A stretch of 64,000 nt of DNA from JBDHWG01 sp039810085 (GCA_039810085.1 JBDHWG010000006.1:1-64000), one strand, 5' to 3'. Shown: positions 25,206-33,633, numbered from the stretch's first letter. Notes: generated by a model not told the origin, from the sequence alone. Program-made: numbers and translations.

Positions 25206-26264
25206 TTAGCTCTTCCCCTGGGCTGTGCGCCGTGCCGTGATCTTGCCGATGCCCCAGACGATGCCGACGACCAGCAGGATGCCGAGGCCCGCCGAAAGGA
25301 TGTAGCCGAAAGCGGGAGCCAACCCGCTCATGCCGTAGTCAGGTAGCGGAGCCGTCCAGCCCTGGGTGCTGGCGAGACCCTGGGGAACATAGCCCACAAT
25401 GCCCTCGATCTCGTCCGCCGCCCACTCACCCCACGCCGAGCCGCCCGCGAGAAGACCGATGGGCGAGAGGACGACGAGCGCCGCCAGGCCAATCCACAAC
25501 GGGCGAAGGTTGACGGCCCCTTGCGGCGTGGATGCGTCCTTGGCGTGCAGCAGGCCAGAATTGGTGCGCTGGACGAAGGCGAGGATCCCCGCCGTCACCA
25601 GGCCCTCAATCACCGACGCAACCAGCATGTGGGGAATAAGCATCGCCGGCACCGCGACGCCGAGCGGGAAAGGCGCGTAGAGCGGCGTCCCGTCCGCCGT
25701 GTGGAACAATAGCGGCTGCATGCCGAAAAAGACACCTGCCAGACCCGCAGCCAGGCTCAGCCCGGCCCAGCCCGCCACAGCGCCTGCGACGAGGCGGCGG
25801 CCGCTGGTCGCGGACGCATTGCCGGCGATGGCGCGATAGACAACCCAGGCCGCCCACGGCATCACAATCGCCATTAAGAAGACGTTCGCGCCGTAAGCCA
25901 GAATGCCGCCGTCGCCGAAGAAGAGCGCCTGGACGAGCAAGGCAATCGCGACGGCAATGGTTGCGCCCTCCGGGCCGAGAACGATGGCGGCAATGGTCGC
26001 GCCCACGGCGTGGCCCGTCGTGCCGCCGATAAGGGGGACGTTGAACATCATGATGACGAACGAGAACGCAGCAAACAGCGCCACCAGCGGGACCATGCGT
26101 TGACTCAAGCGGCGGCCGAAGCGCGAGATGGAGAGACCGAGGATCACCAGCGAGACAACCCACATCGCCATCGCAAACCACGGCCCAAGGTAGCCATCCG
26201 GGATGTGCATGGGCTGCCCGCTGACAACCCCGCTCACGAACGCGGGAACGCTAATCGACAACAT
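25206..26264 (-). CDS. cbiM: Nickel/cobalt ECF transporter S component fused to PDGLE domain
   Basis: 352 residues. The CbiM/NikM core carries MHIPDGYLGPWF, whose Met-His N-terminus is the known metal site in this family, then FNVPLIGGTTGHAVGA and an LGPEGATIAVA segment. A PDGLE/CbiN-like C-terminal part (about 245-352) has two helices. The start at ATG 26264 is fixed by AAGGAGGT 7 bases upstream, so 18 residues (MLSISVPAFVSGVVSGQP) precede the Met-His site and must be cleaved for it to become the N-terminus. The leader lacks basic residues. cbiQ follows after 1 bp. Confidence 0.9.
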   Translation of the reverse strand: MLSISVPAFVSGVVSGQPMHIPDGYLGPWFAMAMWVVSLVILGLSISRFGRRLSQRMVPLVALFAAFSFVIMMFNVPLIGGTTGHAVGATIAAIVLGPEGATIAVAIALLVQALFFGDGGILAYGANVFLMAIVMPWAAWVVYRAIAGNASATSGRRLVAGAVAGWAGLSLAAGLAGVFFGMQPLLFHTADGTPLYAPFPLGVAVPAMLIPHMLVASVIEGLVTAGILAFVQRTNSGLLHAKDASTPQGAVNLRPLWIGLAALVVLSPIGLLAGGSAWGEWAADEIEGIVGYVPQGLASTQGWTAPLPDYGMSGLAPAFGYILSAGLGILLVVGIVWGIGKITARRTAQGKS

Positions 26265-26338
26265 GACGAGACCTCCTTCAGGGGCGAGTAACGGACTCTG
26301 GAATGACATGACTATTGTGTATGCCAGCCCACGATGTC

Positions 26339-26800
26339 TTACTTCGAGCTTGTTTCCTGTGTCGGATCTGCCGCCGACCGGCGGCACTGCTCGCATAGCC
26401 CGAACAAGACCAGGTGGTCCATGTCCACGGTGAACGAAGTCGCCTGCTCGACCTGGGCGAACCACTGCTGGACGATGTCGTGCCCGATGCTCTCCGTGTG
26501 CCCGCAGGTGCGGCAGATGAGGTGGTGGTGTGGCTCCTCCCCCGCCAACTCGTACACCATTGGGCCACTACCAACGTGGGCAGCGACGACCAGGCGCATC
26601 TCACACAGGAAATCCAGCGTGCGGTAGACGGTCGCGCGGTTGATGGCCGAGCTTTTCGCCTGCACGCGATTGTAGATTTCGTCGGCGGTTGTGTGACCGC
26701 CCGCTTCACAGATGGCGTCCAGAATGATCTGGCGCTGGGGCGTGACGCGGAAGCCGCGTCTGCGCATTTCGGCCGCGTAATCGTGTCGTGTATGAGACAT
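26339..26800 (-). CDS. Fur-family regulator of the Ni/Co importer
   Basis: 153 residues. The winged helix (FRVTPQRQIILDAI, NRATVYRTLDFL) is followed by HHHLICRTCG and CEQCRR, giving two CxxC pairs. It is the first gene of the operon with cbiM 74 bp downstream, which suggests a nickel- or cobalt-responsive repressor (Nur-like) rather than an iron regulator; this is inference from context. It is a paralogue of the Fur-family gene at 16284. An imperfect palindrome overlaps its probable -10 box. Confidence 0.88.
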   Translation of the reverse strand: MSHTRHDYAAEMRRRGFRVTPQRQIILDAICEAGGHTTADEIYNRVQAKSSAINRATVYRTLDFLCEMRLVVAAHVGSGPMVYELAGEEPHHHLICRTCGHTESIGHDIVQQWFAQVEQATSFTVDMDHLVLFGLCEQCRRSAADPTQETSSK

Positions 26801-26824
26801 TTCGCTATCGCATCCTTTTGCAAT

Positions 26825-26844
26825 AGCAAGTATACTCTCTTGCT
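26825..26844 (-). promoter_or_regulatory. Operator-like palindrome at the Fur/cbi operon promoter
   Basis: agcaag-tatactct-cttgct is centred on a minus-strand TATACT (26829-26834). No good -35 box is visible. Autoregulation by the Fur-family product is plausible. Confidence 0.4.
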
Positions 26845-26852
26845 GTAAGAAG

Positions 26853-26884
26853 AAAAATCCCTCGGACTGGCGCCAGCCCGAGGG
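26853..26884 (-). terminator. Terminator of the carotenoid operon
   Basis: ccctcggactggc is followed immediately by gccagcccgaggg (12 of 13 bp paired), and then on the minus strand by ATTTTTC. It is 35 bp beyond the glycosyltransferase stop. Confidence 0.75.
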
Positions 26885-26918
26885 CCTCGAATTCTAGAGT
26901 ATGCTAGTGATGCTATGC

Positions 26919-28106
26919 TTACTTGCTGGAATCGTCTTTCATCGGCGATTGGTCCCGCTGGGGCGTCGGGTCTACGGCTGTCTCTGTCGCGGCCCAGCGG
27001 CGGCCATAGGTGCGCCCCTTCCACGTGATGCCAACACCCAGCAGACCCCGTACCGCTGAATTGAGCGCGACGAGCCAGAAGAAAATGGCGCTTACAGGCT
27101 GGAGCAGGCTGTACCAGGCTGGGATACGGAAGATGCGGTCCCATGCCATCACGCCCAGGACGAGGAACGCATAGGAGTACGCCGAGATCAGGAGAATGCC
27201 ATCATTGCCCGGCCGCAGGCCCAGGGCAATCAACGTCGGCGTCAGCGCCGCCAGCGCCGCGCTGACCAGCACGACCAGACCACGCCCACTGTCGAGCGTC
27301 ATGAATTGGAAGCTGCTTCGCGTGAAGCTCGTCCACACGTCCGCGAGCTTGTGGTATAGACGGGCGAATACGAGGTGCTCGCCGCGCGCTACGCCATAGC
27401 GCAGACGATGGCGTTTGAAGAGATGAGCCAGACGAATGTCCTCGGCAATGCTGCTGCGCACAGCCTCGTGGCCGCCAACGCGGTCATAGGCGTCGCGGCG
27501 GATCAGGAAGTACTGGCCGTTCGCCAGCAGTGTTTCTTTGCGAGAGTTGTTCACCTGGTTGCCGGGGATACCGACGAAGAACTGCTGATAGGCGAACGGG
27601 AGGAGCAGGCGCTCCCAGAATGAGTGCGTGTCTTGCCCGACCAGCAGCGACAACCCATCGAGGCGGCGGTCCAGCACATAGCCGATGCAGGACGCCAGGG
27701 AGAGCACCCCGTGCTCGGTATCGGCGTCCGTGAACAGCAGCCACTCGCCGGTCGCCACCTGCGCGCCCCGATAGCAGGCGTAGTTTTTGCCCGTCCAGCC
27801 TGGCGGGAGCTTCGTGCTGCGCACTAAAATAGCGTCGAACTCCGAGGCAAGCAGAGCCGTCGCATCCGACGACCCGTCATCGACGACGATGACTTCGTAA
27901 CTGGCATAGTCGAGATTGAGGAGAGAGGCCAGCAGACGGCCGAGGTGAGCCGCCTCGTTGCGCGCTGGAATGACGATCGACACGCGCGGCAATCCCGCGC
28001 GTCGCGGCACTGTCGGGACACGCGGCAATGCCCCATAGTGGCGGATAGACAACAGACCAAAAACCCCTTGCGTCACGACGACAGCCAGGCACAGCCAGAA
28101 AACCAT
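26919..28106 (-). CDS. Family 2 glycosyltransferase (probable carotenoid glycosyltransferase)
   Basis: 395 residues. An N-terminal membrane helix is followed by the GT-A fold: VSIVIPARNEAAHLGRLLAS, YEVIVVDDGSSDATALLA, TGEWLLFTDADTEH (DxD) and a SSIAEDIRLAHLFKRHRLR segment. Two or more C-terminal helices (about 275-350) follow. The arrangement resembles CrtQ/HpnB-type enzymes. It is the last gene of the operon with phytoene desaturase and synthase, which supports glycosylation of a carotenoid or related isoprenoid, although the substrate is not proven. Confidence 0.82.
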   Translation of the reverse strand: MVFWLCLAVVVTQGVFGLLSIRHYGALPRVPTVPRRAGLPRVSIVIPARNEAAHLGRLLASLLNLDYASYEVIVVDDGSSDATALLASEFDAILVRSTKLPPGWTGKNYACYRGAQVATGEWLLFTDADTEHGVLSLASCIGYVLDRRLDGLSLLVGQDTHSFWERLLLPFAYQQFFVGIPGNQVNNSRKETLLANGQYFLIRRDAYDRVGGHEAVRSSIAEDIRLAHLFKRHRLRYGVARGEHLVFARLYHKLADVWTSFTRSSFQFMTLDSGRGLVVLVSAALAALTPTLIALGLRPGNDGILLISAYSYAFLVLGVMAWDRIFRIPAWYSLLQPVSAIFFWLVALNSAVRGLLGVGITWKGRTYGRRWAATETAVDPTPQRDQSPMKDDSSK

Positions 28107-28145
28107 CTGTCACCCCGCTCCTGGGTCAGGCGTCTTCGCCTCGCC

Positions 28146-28736
28146 TTACTTCCGAACCCTCCAACTCTGCGTCAGGCGTGACAGTGCGATGAGCACAGGA
28201 TAGACGAGCAAACCGATAGACAGACCGACGAGAATGCCGCTGAGCGTTTGCACCCACGCAGGCGAGTCCCACCAGCCTTCGTACAACGCGCGAATATCCA
28301 GCTGCCATAGCGCCAGAATCGGCAGCGTCACCGCAAGCCGTCGCCCCCAACCCCACCGTCCCCACCATGCGTTCAACCGCTGTGGGCGGCCATACAGCAG
28401 CCGCACCATGACCAGACCCCCGATTGCGGCGATGCAGCGGGTACACACGATCTCAGGCATGCCGCCTACAGTGAAGAAATGATAGGACGGTTCGGGGCAA
28501 ATACCCAAACCGAGCCAGTAGACGAACTGATCGATGGGGCCGAACAGTGGGCCGCCAATCACGGTGAATAGCGGCCCGACGGCGAGACCGAGGAGCATGA
28601 AGCCCAGGACGACGTCAGCGGGCCACCAGCGCCATGAGAGGCCCGTGGTGGCAGGAGCGGGGGATGGCTGAGACGACACGGGGCTTTGCGCGGCAAGACG
28701 TGTGCCAGGTCGGGCATCCAGGGGTGAGGGGGTCAT
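28146..28736 (-). CDS. DUF2085 family membrane protein
   Basis: 196 residues with four predicted membrane helices. The DUF2085 cysteine signature appears as ICPEPSYHFF and CTRCIAAIGG. A disordered N-terminus (about 1-35, Ala/Pro/Ser-rich) precedes the first helix. Function is unknown in this family. It lies 13 bp after crtB and 39 bp before the glycosyltransferase in the carotenoid operon. Confidence 0.72.
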   Translation of the reverse strand: MTPSPLDARPGTRLAAQSPVSSQPSPAPATTGLSWRWWPADVVLGFMLLGLAVGPLFTVIGGPLFGPIDQFVYWLGLGICPEPSYHFFTVGGMPEIVCTRCIAAIGGLVMVRLLYGRPQRLNAWWGRWGWGRRLAVTLPILALWQLDIRALYEGWWDSPAWVQTLSGILVGLSIGLLVYPVLIALSRLTQSWRVRK

Positions 28737-28749
28737 GCGAGGCAGTCTA

Positions 28750-29649
28750 TCACTTCATCTGGCGGCACTGCCACCACACGCCGGGCAGAACTGCTAGCTT
28801 GCCCGGTGTGCTGACATGGGCCCGCCGGGTGAACACGTCGTAGCCGTTGGCGCGGATGCGGCCCAGGATGCCGCGATACATCGTCAAAGCCGCCGCAATG
28901 GCAAATCGGCCATCCGACGAGAGCATTGGAATGCCCTGCGCGCCCTCGTTGTAGAGTTGCTCAGTACGTTGCATCTCGAAGTCGAGCAGGTTTCGCAACC
29001 GCGCGTCGATGACCTCGGCCATTAGGTCATGCTCTGAGTAGCCAAAGCGCTCCAGGTCTTCCAGGGGCAGATAGATGCGGCCGCGCTGCGCATCTTCGCC
29101 CACGTCCCGCAGAATATTTGTCATCTGCAAAGCGACGCCGGACTTGATGGCGTACGGAATGGCGTCCTCGGAGCTGAAGCCGACGATGTGCATGGACACC
29201 AGACCCACTGTCGCCGCGACACGATAGCAGTACAGCCACAGGTCGTCGAAGGTGGCGTAGCGGTTGACCGTCAGGTCCATGCGCACGCCCTCCAGCAACT
29301 CGTCGATGTAAACCTGCGGAATGGCATACCGCGCGCGCGTATCATTCCACGCCAGCAGCACGGGATCATCGTCGGGCACGTGGGCATGCCGCGCTGCCGC
29401 CGTCCACCCGTCCAGCGAGTAGCCGTGATCCACGCCCGTGACGTCCACGATATCATCGGAGCGGCGGCAGAAGGCGTAAAACGCCCTCACGGCGCGCCGC
29501 TTGTCCTTCGGCAGAAGCTCAGAGGCCAGGTAGAAGCTCTTCGAGTGGTGGGCCGTGATCTGTCGGCACGTCTCGTACGCCGCATTCAGACTCGCCGCGC
29601 GGTCGCTCGGCCAGACGCCAACGCGCACTGCTGTGGGATCGTGGGTCAT
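28750..29649 (-). CDS. crtB: Phytoene synthase
   Basis: Condenses two geranylgeranyl diphosphates to phytoene (or the C30 equivalent). 299 residues. The two Asp-rich Mg-binding motifs are DDIVD at 65-69 (in CRRSDDIVD) and DVGED at 182-186 (in NILRDVGED). YAFCRRSDDIVD and LQMTNILRDVGED are diagnostic. The ATG at 29649 overlaps the desaturase stop as ATGA; an 89-residue upstream extension lies inside that gene and is rejected. C40 rather than squalene-type activity is favoured by the neighbour. Confidence 0.92.
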   Translation of the reverse strand: MTHDPTAVRVGVWPSDRAASLNAAYETCRQITAHHSKSFYLASELLPKDKRRAVRAFYAFCRRSDDIVDVTGVDHGYSLDGWTAAARHAHVPDDDPVLLAWNDTRARYAIPQVYIDELLEGVRMDLTVNRYATFDDLWLYCYRVAATVGLVSMHIVGFSSEDAIPYAIKSGVALQMTNILRDVGEDAQRGRIYLPLEDLERFGYSEHDLMAEVIDARLRNLLDFEMQRTEQLYNEGAQGIPMLSSDGRFAIAAALTMYRGILGRIRANGYDVFTRRAHVSTPGKLAVLPGVWWQCRQMK

Positions 29650-31025
29650 GCTGCCCGCCTCCGTGTCCGCGCCGCAAGCAGAGCCGCTGCGGCGCGCCGG
29701 CCGCTGGAAACCGCGCCTTCCATGCTGTCGTAGAACCGCTGCTGGGTGTAGCCCCCAGCCAGGAACAGATTTGCCACCGGCGTTGTCTGGGTCGGGCGCA
29801 AGTGGTCGAGGCCGGGTTTGGGCCAGTAGACCGACTGCGGTATACGCACCACCGTCGACTTTTTGATGTTGACGCCGACCGTTGAGTCCGGGAAGACGCG
29901 CCGCACGTCGCCCCACACCTTGGCGACAATCGCATCGTCGCTCAGCTTCATGTAGTCGCGGGCCGGCGCGACGACGAACTCCAGTCGCGACGAGCCGCCG
30001 TTGCAGTAGTCGGGCGTCGTGTTCGCCATGTCAGCATACACCGGGATGACGCCATCCGGGCAGAAGAGAATGTTGTCGATGCCGGTGATCTGCTTGTCCA
30101 GCCAGAGCTGTACCGTCATGACGGGCACACCCTCGAACTGCTTGAGGTTGGCGAACACCGGGTAGCGCTGGCGCCAGACCTCCGGCACAAGGGCATTGAG
30201 CTTGTGGATGGGCAGCGCAAACAGGTAGTTGTCGGCGGTGACGACGCTGCCATCCTGGAGCCGCAGGCCGGCGATTGTCAGGTCCTCGTTCAGCAGCACC
30301 TCGCGCACCCCACAGCCCGTGTGGATGCTCGCGCCGCGCGTGCTCACGTAGTCGGCGAGCGGTCCGACCAGGTACTCTTGCGGCGAGCCTTTGAGGAAGC
30401 CCATCGTGGACGCCTTTTCTTGCCGTAGGAACAGCCCTGACACGTCCAGCACGATGCGCGCGCCAATCTCGCTTGGTGGAAGAAACTTGAGCGCCAGGGT
30501 CATGGGCAGGAACATCTTGGACAGCATGCGGTCGGCGATGCCCTGCTGGCGGTGCCAGTCCTGGTAGGTGATGCTGTCTTGTTTAGCATAGTAGTCATCC
30601 CCACCGAACAGGATCGGCTGGAGCGACTTCGCCAGGGTCAGCTTCTCGCCTAGCGTGAAGTAACGGTTGCCGAAAACCGCTGGTAGCAGGTGCAAGGGGC
30701 TGGGCGCGGGAATCGTGCGGAACTCGAAGCGCTCGCCGTCGTTCAGGGTGTACGTCAACACGTGCTCTTTCCAGAGAATGTTGTCGTAGATGCCTAGCTC
30801 GCGCATCAAGTCGTAGATCTCATCATACGCGCCAAAGAACACGTGCAGCCCGCTCTCGACCCAGTCGCCGTCGGCGTCCTTCCACGAGGACACCTTACCG
30901 CCCAGGATCGAGCGCTTCTCATACAAGTCCACTTTCAGGCCGACATCCACCAGCTGCTTCGTCGCCGCCAGCCCGGCCAAACCACCCCCTACCACGATGA
31001 CGTCCACGTGCCCTTGCTCATTCAT
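29646..31025 (-). CDS. Plant/cyanobacterial-type phytoene (or zeta-carotene) desaturase
   Basis: 459 residues. The FAD motif VIVVGGGLAGLAATKQLV is at the N-terminus. VESGLHVFFGAYDEIYDLM, LWKEHVLTYTL, VPVMTVQLWLDK, PVYADMANTTPDY and FLAGGYTQQRFYDSMEGA match the CrtP/CrtQ group of poly-cis carotenoid desaturases better than bacterial CrtI. It would convert phytoene stepwise toward zeta-carotene. It is the first gene of the operon, with an AGGAGGAG Shine-Dalgarno sequence and a near-consensus promoter. CrtP versus CrtQ specificity is uncertain. Confidence 0.85.
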   Translation of the reverse strand: MNEQGHVDVIVVGGGLAGLAATKQLVDVGLKVDLYEKRSILGGKVSSWKDADGDWVESGLHVFFGAYDEIYDLMRELGIYDNILWKEHVLTYTLNDGERFEFRTIPAPSPLHLLPAVFGNRYFTLGEKLTLAKSLQPILFGGDDYYAKQDSITYQDWHRQQGIADRMLSKMFLPMTLALKFLPPSEIGARIVLDVSGLFLRQEKASTMGFLKGSPQEYLVGPLADYVSTRGASIHTGCGVREVLLNEDLTIAGLRLQDGSVVTADNYLFALPIHKLNALVPEVWRQRYPVFANLKQFEGVPVMTVQLWLDKQITGIDNILFCPDGVIPVYADMANTTPDYCNGGSSRLEFVVAPARDYMKLSDDAIVAKVWGDVRRVFPDSTVGVNIKKSTVVRIPQSVYWPKPGLDHLRPTQTTPVANLFLAGGYTQQRFYDSMEGAVSSGRRAAAALLAARTRRRAA

Positions 31026-31055
31026 AACGTCTCCTCCTGCGAACTGATTACAGGG

Positions 31056-31084
31056 AGTATAGAACTTTTTCGCGCACTTGTCAA
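31056..31084 (-). promoter_or_regulatory. Promoter of the carotenoid operon
   Basis: On the minus strand TTGACA (31079-31084) and TATACT (31056-31061) are 17 bp apart. The -35 box overlaps the final codon of the methyltransferase gene upstream. The start of the first gene lies 30 bp further on, with AGGAGGAG between. The TTTGnnCAA direct repeats seen at carH are not present here. Confidence 0.75.
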
Positions 31085-31938
31085 GGATTTATAGAGGGTT
31101 TGTCTAATATTGGTAGAATTTTCGTAAATGCTACCCGTCCCCACGCCGCCTGCGCAACCACCTGCCACCCTGCCTCCTCAAATAATCGCCGCGTCTCGGC
31201 CAGAGTGTAAAAGCGGATGCCCGACGAACGGGTTAGGCTGCGCTCTATTCGTCCCGCCTCGCCGTCGCCCTTGAGCAGACTCATGAACGCGGACGCTGAC
31301 CCTCCCGCGGCGACGCGTTGCGCCTCCGCAAGAACCGCTCGTGGGTTGCGGAACTCATTGAGCGAGCCACCACAGGCAATACCCGCGACACTTCTGTTCG
31401 GGAACGGCAGTCTCTCCGCGTCTGCGCATACCAAATCAATCGTTTCCCAGCCCTCGCGGCGAATCAAGGCGGCCGCCTCCCGGAGCATCGGCATGGCGAA
31501 GTCGAGGGCCACGACGCGCGCGTTCGTCGAGTGGTCGCGCCAGTATGCGGCCAGGATGCGCGCCTGGAGCGCCGTGGAACAGCCAAGGTCAAGATAAAGG
31601 CCGGCAGGGTCCGGCATCATCATCTCTCGCACGACCGCGGCTTCGCGCTCCACGGGAAACGGCTCGCCTGACAAAAGAGTGAGCGCCCGACGCCGCCAGA
31701 ATCGCTCATAGCCCCACGCCGTCAAAGGTAGGTGGTTCGTCCACTGCGCAAGAGTGATGCCTTGGCGCGACGGCTTGAGGTCAAGAATACCGCTCCGAAT
31801 CGGGTAGCGGTGACCGCAAGGGCAGGCCACCACACCCCTATGGACCGTGTCCTTGTTTTGCCACGCCGTCGCTTCCATGAGCCGTAGCGCCCCCTGGCAC
31901 TCTGGGCAGTACAGTCGCTCCAGGGTCGAGAGATTCAA
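31081..31938 (-). CDS. Class I SAM-dependent methyltransferase with zinc-ribbon N-terminus
   Basis: 285 residues. A small metal-binding module (YCPECQG and ACPCGHRYPI, about 10-50) precedes the Rossmann methyltransferase: LYLDLGCSTALQARIL (motif I), VVALDFAMPML, VCADAERLPFPNRSV and the GGSLNEFRNP region. The arrangement resembles RlmA/UbiE-like enzymes and the substrate is unknown. It lies 59 bp after the deacetylase gene and directly before the carotenoid promoter, so it could belong to either group. Confidence 0.8.
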   Translation of the reverse strand: MNLSTLERLYCPECQGALRLMEATAWQNKDTVHRGVVACPCGHRYPIRSGILDLKPSRQGITLAQWTNHLPLTAWGYERFWRRRALTLLSGEPFPVEREAAVVREMMMPDPAGLYLDLGCSTALQARILAAYWRDHSTNARVVALDFAMPMLREAAALIRREGWETIDLVCADAERLPFPNRSVAGIACGGSLNEFRNPRAVLAEAQRVAAGGSASAFMSLLKGDGEAGRIERSLTRSSGIRFYTLAETRRLFEEAGWQVVAQAAWGRVAFTKILPILDKPSINP

Positions 31939-31997
31939 GAATATCTCCTGTGCGTCGTCAGACCAACGGAACTATTTTCGGGAAACGATTGGGAAAT

Positions 31998-33107
31998 TCA
32001 GTCTGAATGAGTCGCTGTCGGCAAGCCGTGAAACGGGAATATCTGGGCGCGCACCTGCTCCACCGTCGTCGCGACGCTGCGGCCAACGCTCGGGTCCTCC
32101 ACTGGCGACGTCTCGTCGAGCAGGGCCGCAAACGGCTCGCGCGTCTCGTCAGTCAGCGCGCCCGACAGAACAGCCATGAGAATCGCCCAGCAGCGTGCGA
32201 CAGAGGGAGGATTATACCCGCCGCCACCGAGGAAAAGCAAGCGCCCGCGGGCAAGCTCATGGCCGAGGGCATGGAGCCGACGCGCCAGGCCAGCATAAGC
32301 GCGCGTTGTGAGGGAGAGGCCGACCAGCGGGTCGCCCACGTGCGCATCCGTGCCGAACTGCACGATGATGAACTCAGGCCGATACGCGCTCAGCAGCGGC
32401 GGCACGATGGCATCGAACGCGCCCAGGTAGGTAGCGTCGCCGACGCGGCGCGAGAGTGGCACATTGACGCTGTAGCCCGCGCCCGCGCCACGCCCTATCT
32501 CCTCGACGCGGCCGGTGCCAGGGTAGAAGCGGCCATCATACTGGTGCAGCGAGATTGTCAGGATCGGCTCGTCGTACAGGAGCGCCTGCGTGCCGTCGCC
32601 GTGGTGCCCATCGATGTCTACAACGGCGATGCGCGTCAGGCCAAACTCGCGCTGCAACACGCGCACAGCGATGACGATATCGTTGAAGATGCAGAAGCCG
32701 CTGGCGCGGTCCAACTGGGCATGGTGCAGGCCACCGGCGGGGTTGAAGGCGTGGGCAATGTCACCCACCATGGTCCAGCGAGCGGCGAGGAGAGTTCCGC
32801 CCACCGCCGTCGCCGCGCGGCAATACATGCCTTGCCATGACGGCGTATCCGGTCCGTCAAGGAACCCGACGCCCGCCTCGTCGGCGACGCGAACACGGTG
32901 GACGTACTCGGCGGTGTGCGCCAGGAGCAGTTCATCCTGCGTGGCGGGGTCGGGCCGCACGACGCGCACGCGGTCGCCTAGCAGGCCAAGCGAAGCCATC
33001 AGGTCGTAGCCAACGCCATAGCGCAGCCACGACGCCTTCATCGGCGAGAAGCCGCGCCCACGGTAGACCTCATGAAAGATGAGGGCCACGTCACCCGCTG
33101 GGGACAT
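31998..33107 (-). CDS. Histone deacetylase family protein (AcuC/acetylpolyamine amidohydrolase-like)
   Basis: Zn-dependent deacetylase of 369 residues. Catalytic His pair H128-H129 (GGLHHAQLD), Zn ligands Asp166 and His168 in VVDIDGHHGDG, Asp254 in GTDAHVGDP, and the transition-state Tyr298 in LGGGGYN are all present, so it should be active. The ATG at 33107 overlaps the Staygreen-like gene end by 17 bp and has GAGGACG just upstream. Substrate candidates are acetylated lysine, polyamine or a small molecule. Tight coupling to a Staygreen homologue is the interesting context. Confidence 0.88.
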   Translation of the reverse strand: MSPAGDVALIFHEVYRGRGFSPMKASWLRYGVGYDLMASLGLLGDRVRVVRPDPATQDELLLAHTAEYVHRVRVADEAGVGFLDGPDTPSWQGMYCRAATAVGGTLLAARWTMVGDIAHAFNPAGGLHHAQLDRASGFCIFNDIVIAVRVLQREFGLTRIAVVDIDGHHGDGTQALLYDEPILTISLHQYDGRFYPGTGRVEEIGRGAGAGYSVNVPLSRRVGDATYLGAFDAIVPPLLSAYRPEFIIVQFGTDAHVGDPLVGLSLTTRAYAGLARRLHALGHELARGRLLFLGGGGYNPPSVARCWAILMAVLSGALTDETREPFAALLDETSPVEDPSVGRSVATTVEQVRAQIFPFHGLPTATHSD

Positions 33108-33585
33108 CGTCCTCGTCGATGACGTACTCGCTGAGCCAGCCGTACGCACCGATGCGGTTGTACTGCTCTTCCGTGGCGCGGAAGTGAACGAGCACGCGGG
33201 CGCGGTCGTACTCCGGGTGGCGGTGGTAGAAGTCCCGGTCGGCCCAGCGCAACGCGCTCAGGGCCACGGGCAGCGCCGCCTCGAAGATCTGCGCGCGCCA
33301 GCCAGGCTCGGCAAAGGCCGGGTCCACTGTCACGCCACTGATATGGCAGAAGACATGCAGCTCGGGGCGGTTGTGCTCGTCGCAGCTCAACTCGGCCGTC
33401 AGCTCATCGCGGATCAGCTGGGTACGCGGGCTGAGGAGCGCCGAGTAATCGTAGACATCCCCGACGGCGACTGCCACCGCGCCTGCGCTGCCAGCCTGAG
33501 TCAGCGTGTAGCGCCGGGGCATGGCGTCAGGATCGCGCTGGGTAGCGCCGATGAAGGTCACAAACGTGCGCGGAAGGCCTTTCAT
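33091..33585 (-). CDS. Staygreen (SGR) homologue, possible Mg-dechelatase
   Basis: 164 residues. The pattern RRYTLTQ (25-30), RDELTAEL (59-66), LHVFCHISG (76-84), IFEAALPVALSALRWADRDFY (100-120), PEYDRARVLVHF (124-135) and YNRIGAYG (142-149) matches the Staygreen family, whose plant members remove Mg from chlorophyll a. Non-photosynthetic Anaerolineae are already known to carry bacterial homologues with dechelating activity, so this is a family assignment, not a novelty claim. No chlorophyll synthesis gene is in the window. The ATG at 33585 is preferred because it lies 8 bases after a TATACT box, suggesting a leaderless mRNA. Confidence 0.8.
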   Translation of the reverse strand: MKGLPRTFVTFIGATQRDPDAMPRRYTLTQAGSAGAVAVAVGDVYDYSALLSPRTQLIRDELTAELSCDEHNRPELHVFCHISGVTVDPAFAEPGWRAQIFEAALPVALSALRWADRDFYHRHPEYDRARVLVHFRATEEQYNRIGAYGWLSEYVIDEDDVPSG

Positions 33586-33592
33586 GGCTGTT

Positions 33593-33621
33593 AGTATACC
33601 GTGTTTACCCTGGATGCGCAA
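33593..33621 (-). promoter_or_regulatory. Promoter giving a leaderless Staygreen-like mRNA
   Basis: On the minus strand TTGCGC (33616-33621) and TATACT (33593-33598) are 17 bp apart. The ATG begins 8 bases after the -10 box, about where transcription should start, and no Shine-Dalgarno sequence fits between. Confidence 0.65.
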
Positions 33622-33633
33622 TGGCTCGCGTGG

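Noticed and set aside
26801..26918. Cobalamin riboswitch before the Fur/cbi operon
   Set aside because: No B12-box or extended conserved core was seen; the region holds only a terminator and a short palindrome.
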